64,000 nucleotides of DNA from Methylobacterium sp. NMS14P. GTDB taxonomy: Bacteria; Pseudomonadota; Alphaproteobacteria; Rhizobiales; Beijerinckiaceae. The translations under genes were made by a program, and so were the position numbers. Positions 60,490 through 64,000 of the stretch are shown piece by piece. Under the pieces are notes generated by a model. The model saw only the letters and a list, made by a program, of their open reading frames with translations. It did no database searches and had not been told where the DNA came from. The stretch is from positions 4,646,501 through 4,710,500 of the forward strand of contig NZ_CP087106.1 in the NCBI RefSeq assembly GCF_028583545.1, read 5' to 3'. Within the stretch, counting starts at the first letter, position 1, and every line of letters starts with the position of its first letter.

Positions 60490-61047
60490 ATGCGGCGGCC
60501 GAGCAGGGGACCCATCCGCCTGACCCTGGGGGAGATCCGCGTGCGTCCCCTCGTCGGGGACCGGCGCCGCGGGCAGCTCCTCGTCGGCCCGACGGTGATT
60601 CCCTGCGCCCTCGGGGCGGGCGGGATCGTCGGCGACAAGCGCGAGGGCGACGGCGGCTCGCCGCGCGGGCGCTTCCGCCTGCGCGGCAGCGCCTACCGGC
60701 CCGACCACCTCGCGGTCCGGCCGCGCACGCTGCTGCCGCTGCGCGCGACCCGCCCCGACGACGGCTGGTGCGACGAGAGCCGGGACCGCCGCTACAACCG
60801 GCCGATCCGCCTGCCGGCCCCGGGGGTCAGCGCCGAATCGATGTGGCGGGGCGACGGGCTCTACGACGTGGTGATCGACCTCGACTACAACCGCGCCCCG
60901 ATCCGGAAGGGGCGGGGCTCGGCGATCTTCCTGCACGTCGCCCGGGACGGCTACCGCCCCACCGAGGGCTGCGTCGCCCTGGCCCGGTCCGACCTCCTGC
61001 GCCTGCTCGGGCGCCTCGGGCCGCGCACGCACCTGCGGATCGGCTGA
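60490..61047 (+). CDS. L,D-transpeptidase (YkuD) family protein
   Basis: A 185-residue peptidoglycan-modifying enzyme. The catalytic motif is H149-V-ARDGYRP-TEG-C161-VAL, matching the HX14-17[S/T]xGC pattern of YkuD proteins, with Cys161 as the nucleophile. LTLGEIRVRPLVG and the GDGGSPRGRFRLRG segment match the family's short branch. No signal peptide is evident, which is unusual for an enzyme expected in the periplasm. GGAGG 6 bases before the ATG fixes the start. Confidence 0.85.
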   Translation: MRRPSRGPIRLTLGEIRVRPLVGDRRRGQLLVGPTVIPCALGAGGIVGDKREGDGGSPRGRFRLRGSAYRPDHLAVRPRTLLPLRATRPDDGWCDESRDRRYNRPIRLPAPGVSAESMWRGDGLYDVVIDLDYNRAPIRKGRGSAIFLHVARDGYRPTEGCVALARSDLLRLLGRLGPRTHLRIG

Positions 61048-61068
61048 GGCCCGGGCCCAGGTTCAGGT

Positions 61069-61821
61069 TCAGGCCTTCCGGGTCCGGGCCCCGAAGATCG
61101 CGGTCCCGACCCGGACATGAGTGGCGCCGAGCTGGATCGCCGCCGGGAAGTCCGCGCTCATGCCCATCGAGAGGATCGGCAGGTTGTGCTCCTTCGCCAG
61201 CCGGGCCAGCAGGGCGAAATGGGCCGAGGGCGGGTCGTCCGCGGGCGGGATGCACATCAGGCCCTGGATCGCCAGCCCGTGGGTCTCCTGGCACTCCGAG
61301 AGGAGGGTGGCGAGCTGGTTCGGGAGCACGCCGCCCTTCTGCGGCTCCGCGCCGGTGTTGACCTGGATGAGCAGCTTCGGGGTCCGGCCGGACCGCTCGA
61401 TCTCCTTGGCCACGGCCGCCGCGAGCGACAGCCGGTCGAGGGAGTGGATGACGTCGAACAGGGCCACCGCCTCCCGGGCCTTGTTGGATTGGAGCGGCCC
61501 GACGAGGTGCAGCTCCACGTCCGGGAAGCGGGAGCGGAGGGCCGGCCACTTCGCGGTGGATTCCTGGACGTAGTTCTCGCCGAAGACGCGCTGCCCGGCC
61601 TTCAGCGCCGGGAGGATGCCGTCGGCCGGCACGGTCTTGGAGACCGCCACGAGCTGGACCTCGGCCGGGTCGCGCTCCGAATCCTCGGCCGCGCGGGCGA
61701 TGGCCGCCCGCACCTCGGCGAGCCCGGCGGCGACGTCGGCCTGACCGACGGGGAGCTTGTCGGTCCTCTGTCCCATCCCGTCGGTCGGAGGGGCATTCGT
61801 GCCGGTCGTCGCGTCGTCCAT
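61069..61821 (-). CDS. YggS-family pyridoxal-phosphate homeostasis protein
   Basis: A 250-residue TIM-barrel PLP-binding protein that helps balance vitamin B6 and amino-acid metabolism. The PLP lysine is Lys62 in VQLVAVSKTVP. Other family blocks are FGENYVQE, WPALRSRFPDVELHLVGPLQSNK, LLIQVNTGAEPQKGG and SMGMSADFPAAIQLGATHVRVG. The first about 25 residues (Asp/Thr-rich) are an extension; ATG 61776 is an alternative start. It is divergent from leuS. Confidence 0.93.
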   Translation of the reverse strand: MDDATTGTNAPPTDGMGQRTDKLPVGQADVAAGLAEVRAAIARAAEDSERDPAEVQLVAVSKTVPADGILPALKAGQRVFGENYVQESTAKWPALRSRFPDVELHLVGPLQSNKAREAVALFDVIHSLDRLSLAAAVAKEIERSGRTPKLLIQVNTGAEPQKGGVLPNQLATLLSECQETHGLAIQGLMCIPPADDPPSAHFALLARLAKEHNLPILSMGMSADFPAAIQLGATHVRVGTAIFGARTRKA

Positions 61822-62044
61822 GGCGTGCCTGTCCTGTCGCTGCCGGGCGCCGGTCTGCGTGGTATGAGCCTCGGCGCGAGTCGTCGTCGCGCCTGATCCC
61901 CGCCGACCTATGCGTTCGCGCGCCCCGCGCAAGCCCGAATCGCGCGCCGCGTTGACCGGCTGCGGCGCAGATATGCTATCGCGGCGCAACCGTGCCGTGG
62001 TCATCCTTCGGAATGACCGACGAGCCCCTGACCCAGCCGGATCC

Positions 62045-64000
62045 ATGACCGCCAGCACCGCCCCCCAGCCCGTCGAGCGCTACAACGCCAAGGATGCCGA
62101 GCCGCGCTGGCAGGAGGCCTGGGCCGAGAAGCGGCTGTTCGAGACCGACAATGCCGACGGCCGCCCGAAATACTACGTGCTCGAGATGTTCCCCTACCCG
62201 TCGGGGCGCATCCACATGGGCCACGTCCGCAACTACGCGATGGGTGACGTGGTCGCCCGCTACAAGCGCGCCCGCGGCTTCAACGTCCTGCACCCGATGG
62301 GCTGGGACGCCTTCGGGTTGCCGGCCGAGAACGCCGCCATGGAGCGCAAGGTCAACCCGCGGGACTGGACCTACGCCAACATCGCGTCGATGCGCGACCA
62401 GCTGAAGGCCATGGGCCTGTCGCTCGACTGGAGCCGGGAGATCGCGACCTGCGATCCCGACTACTACAAGCACCAGCAGCGCATGTTCCTGGACTTCCTG
62501 GGCAAGGGCCTCGTCACCCGGCGCACCGCCAAGGTGAACTGGGACCCGGTGGACCACACGGTGCTGGCCAACGAGCAGGTGATCGACGGGCGCGGCTGGC
62601 GCTCCGGCGCCCTGGTGGAGCAGCGCGAGCTGACCCAGTGGTTCTTCAAGATCACCGACTTCGCCGAGGACCTGCTGACCGCCCTGAACGGGCTGGACCG
62701 CTGGCCCGAGAAGGTCCGGCTGATGCAGAAGAACTGGATCGGCCGCTCGGAGGGCCTGGAGGTCCAGTTCGGCCTCGCCCGGCCGGTGGCCGGGGCCGCC
62801 GATTCGGTGACTGTCTACACGACCCGGCCCGACACGCTGTTCGGCGCCAAGTTCCTGGCGATCGCGGCCGACCACCCCCTGGCGGCCGCGCTGGCCGAGG
62901 GACGGCCGGAGCTGCAGAGCTTCATCGAGGAGTGCCGCCGCACCGGCACCGCCCAGGCCGCGATCGACACCGCCGAGAAGCACGGCTTCGACACCGGCCT
63001 GACCGTGCGCCATCCCCTGGACCCGTCCTGGGAGCTGCCGGTCTACGTCGCGAACTTCGTGCTCATGGAGTACGGCACCGGCGCGGTGTTCGGCTGCCCG
63101 GCGCACGACCAGCGCGACCTCGACTTCGCCAACAAGTACGGGCTCGGCAACACGCCCGTGGTCTGCCCGGAGGGGCAGGACCCGGCGAGCTTCGTGATCA
63201 CCGACACCGCCTATGTCGAGGACGGGCGGATGATCAACTCGCGCTTCCTCGACGGGATGAGCACGGACGAGGCCTTCGAGGCCGTGGCCCGGCGCCTCGA
63301 AGGGGAGGGGGTCGCCCGGCGCAAGGTCCAGTTCCGCCTGCGCGACTGGGGTGTCTCCCGGCAGCGCTACTGGGGCTGCCCGATCCCGATCATCCACTGC
63401 GACAGCTGCGGCCCGGTCCCGGTGCCGGTGGCCGACCTGCCGGTGAAGCTGCCCGAGGAGGTGTCCTTCGACCAGCCCGGCAACCCGCTGGAGCGGGACG
63501 CCGCGTGGCGCAACGTGCCCTGCCCGCAATGCGGCGCGGCGGCCCGACGCGAGACCGACACGATGGACACGTTCGTCGACTCGTCCTGGTACTACGCCCG
63601 CTTCACCGCGCCCTGGCTGGCGGACGCGCCCACCGACCGGGCGGTGGTCGACCGCTGGCTGGCGGTGGACCAGTATATCGGCGGCATCGAGCACGCGATC
63701 CTGCACCTGCTCTACGCGCGGTTCTTCATGCGGGCGATGCGCGAGACCGGCTGGGCCGGCGTCGCCGAGCCGTTCGCCGGCCTGTTCACGCAGGGCATGG
63801 TGGTCCACGAGACCTACAAGGACGCGGCCGGCGCCTGGGTGCCGCCGGCCGAGATCCGCTTCGCCACCGAGGAGGGCGAGCGCCGCGCGTTTCACGTGAA
63901 AACTCAGGCGCCGATCGCGATCGGCCCGATCGAGAAGATGTCGAAGTCGAAGAAGAACGTGGTCGACCCCGACGACATCATCGCGAGCTACGGGGCCGAC
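62045..64000 (+). CDS. leuS: Leucyl-tRNA synthetase (3' end cut by the window)
   Basis: The first 652 residues of a class I synthetase that charges tRNA(Leu) with leucine. The HIGH motif is HMGH (about 57-60) in [15 protein letters not shown]. The editing domain (CP1) is visible from about residue 240 with [29 protein letters not shown] and [16 protein letters not shown] belong to the catalytic core. KMSKSKKN follows near residue 631. The last bases of the window are in frame, so the gene continues. The expected downstream lptE is not here but 8 kb upstream on the other strand. Confidence 0.97.
   Translation, partial: MTASTAPQPVERYNAKDAEPRWQEAWAEKRLFETDNADGRPKYYVLEMFPYPSGRIHMGHVRNYAMGDVVARYKRARGFNVLHPMGWDAFGLPAENAAMERKVNPRDWTYANIASMRDQLKAMGLSLDWSREIATCDPDYYKHQQRMFLDFLGKGLVTRRTAKVNWDPVDHTVLANEQVIDGRGWRSGALVEQRELTQWFFKITDFAEDLLTALNGLDRWPEKVRLMQKNWIGRSEGLEVQFGLARPVAGAADSVTVYTTRPDTLFGAKFLAIAADHPLAAALAEGRPELQSFIEECRRTGTAQAAIDTAEKHGFDTGLTVRHPLDPSWELPVYVANFVLMEYGTGAVFGCPAHDQRDLDFANKYGLGNTPVVCPEGQDPASFVITDTAYVEDGRMINSRFLDGMSTDEAFEAVARRLEGEGVARRKVQFRLRDWGVSRQRYWGCPIPIIHCDSCGPVPVPVADLPVKLPEEVSFDQPGNPLERDAAWRNVPCPQCGAAARRETDTMDTFVDSSWYYARFTAPWLADAPTDRAVVDRWLAVDQYIGGIEHAILHLLYARFFMRAMRETGWAGVAEPFAGLFTQGMVVHETYKDAAGAWVPPAEIRFATEEGERRAFHVKTQAPIAIGPIEKMSKSKKNVVDPDDIIASYGAD
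63888..63903. other. Imperfect parS-like sequence inside leuS
   Basis: CGTTTCACGTGAAAAC matches the parS consensus at 13 of 16 positions and keeps the TTTCACGTGAAA core. It lies in the leuS coding sequence (AFHVKTQ). The three outer mismatches make it a weaker candidate than the sites at 40107 and 49911. Confidence 0.45.

Overview
The window is a gene-dense, very GC-rich stretch of an alphaproteobacterial chromosome, most probably Methylobacterium/Methylorubrum (Rhizobiales). This rests on the 557-residue formate-tetrahydrofolate ligase of the serine-cycle type, the petPR-like MarR/OmpR pair, the mnmG-rsmG-parA-parB block with parS sites, and a family of intergenic palindromes. No rRNA, tRNA, CRISPR array, phage gene or transposase was recognised.

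Layout. (1) 0-9 kb: the 5' end of a Tat-exported protein, a small secreted protein, a chemoreceptor, an ABC exporter, a MarR-GNAT fusion, an AraC regulator, and a GIY-YIG/hydrolase pair divergent from a DUF2239 gene across a perfect palindrome. (2) 9-17 kb: one minus-strand catabolic/transport cluster (OsmC, a sulfonate-type binding protein, a complete polar amino-acid-type ABC importer, MmgE/PrpD, an LLM flavin monooxygenase), tightly overlapping and ending directly against the 3' remnant of a second chemoreceptor. (3) 17-22 kb: a broken nikR, a minus-strand terminator below an AT-rich, gene-free stretch, then a TonB-dependent receptor with its PepSY membrane partner. (4) 22-38 kb: housekeeping and metabolic genes (hydratase, petPR-like regulators, 8-oxoguanine-deaminase-like amidohydrolase, ftfL, OmpA and TPR proteins, ETF-ubiquinone oxidoreductase, uracil-DNA glycosylase, zinc peptidase, ABC-F ATPase). 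Four copies of a long palindromic element lie between these genes. (5) 38-52 kb: mnmE, a class A beta-lactamase, ybaK, panC, a porin, a TipF-like EAL protein, MipA, a metal-binding HMA protein, then mnmG-rsmG-parA-parB. One perfect and two imperfect parS-like sites mark this as a chromosome-partition region. (6) 52-64 kb: holA-lptE, an AEC transporter, a twice-broken TonB receptor, an acid phosphatase, dapD with a serine-less hydrolase-fold protein, signalling proteins, an L,D-transpeptidase, a YggS-type PLP protein, and the start of leuS running off the end.

How the genes work together. Chromosome segregation (ParA, ParB, parS) and tRNA modification/translation (MnmE, MnmG, RsmG, YbaK, LeuS) form the conserved core. 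The clearest accessory system is the 9.4-16.9 kb importer/monooxygenase cluster, which looks like a scavenging pathway for a sulfur-containing or amino-acid-like compound; its substrate cannot be read from sequence. Three decayed genes (chemoreceptor tail, nikR, TonB receptor) sit at or near apparent rearrangement points. leuS is separated from lptE-holA and points the other way, which also suggests local reshuffling.

Limits: all calls come from reading motifs and sequence by eye. No database search was run. Start codons are chosen by ribosome-binding sites, gene overlaps and family length, and several are GTG or TTG.
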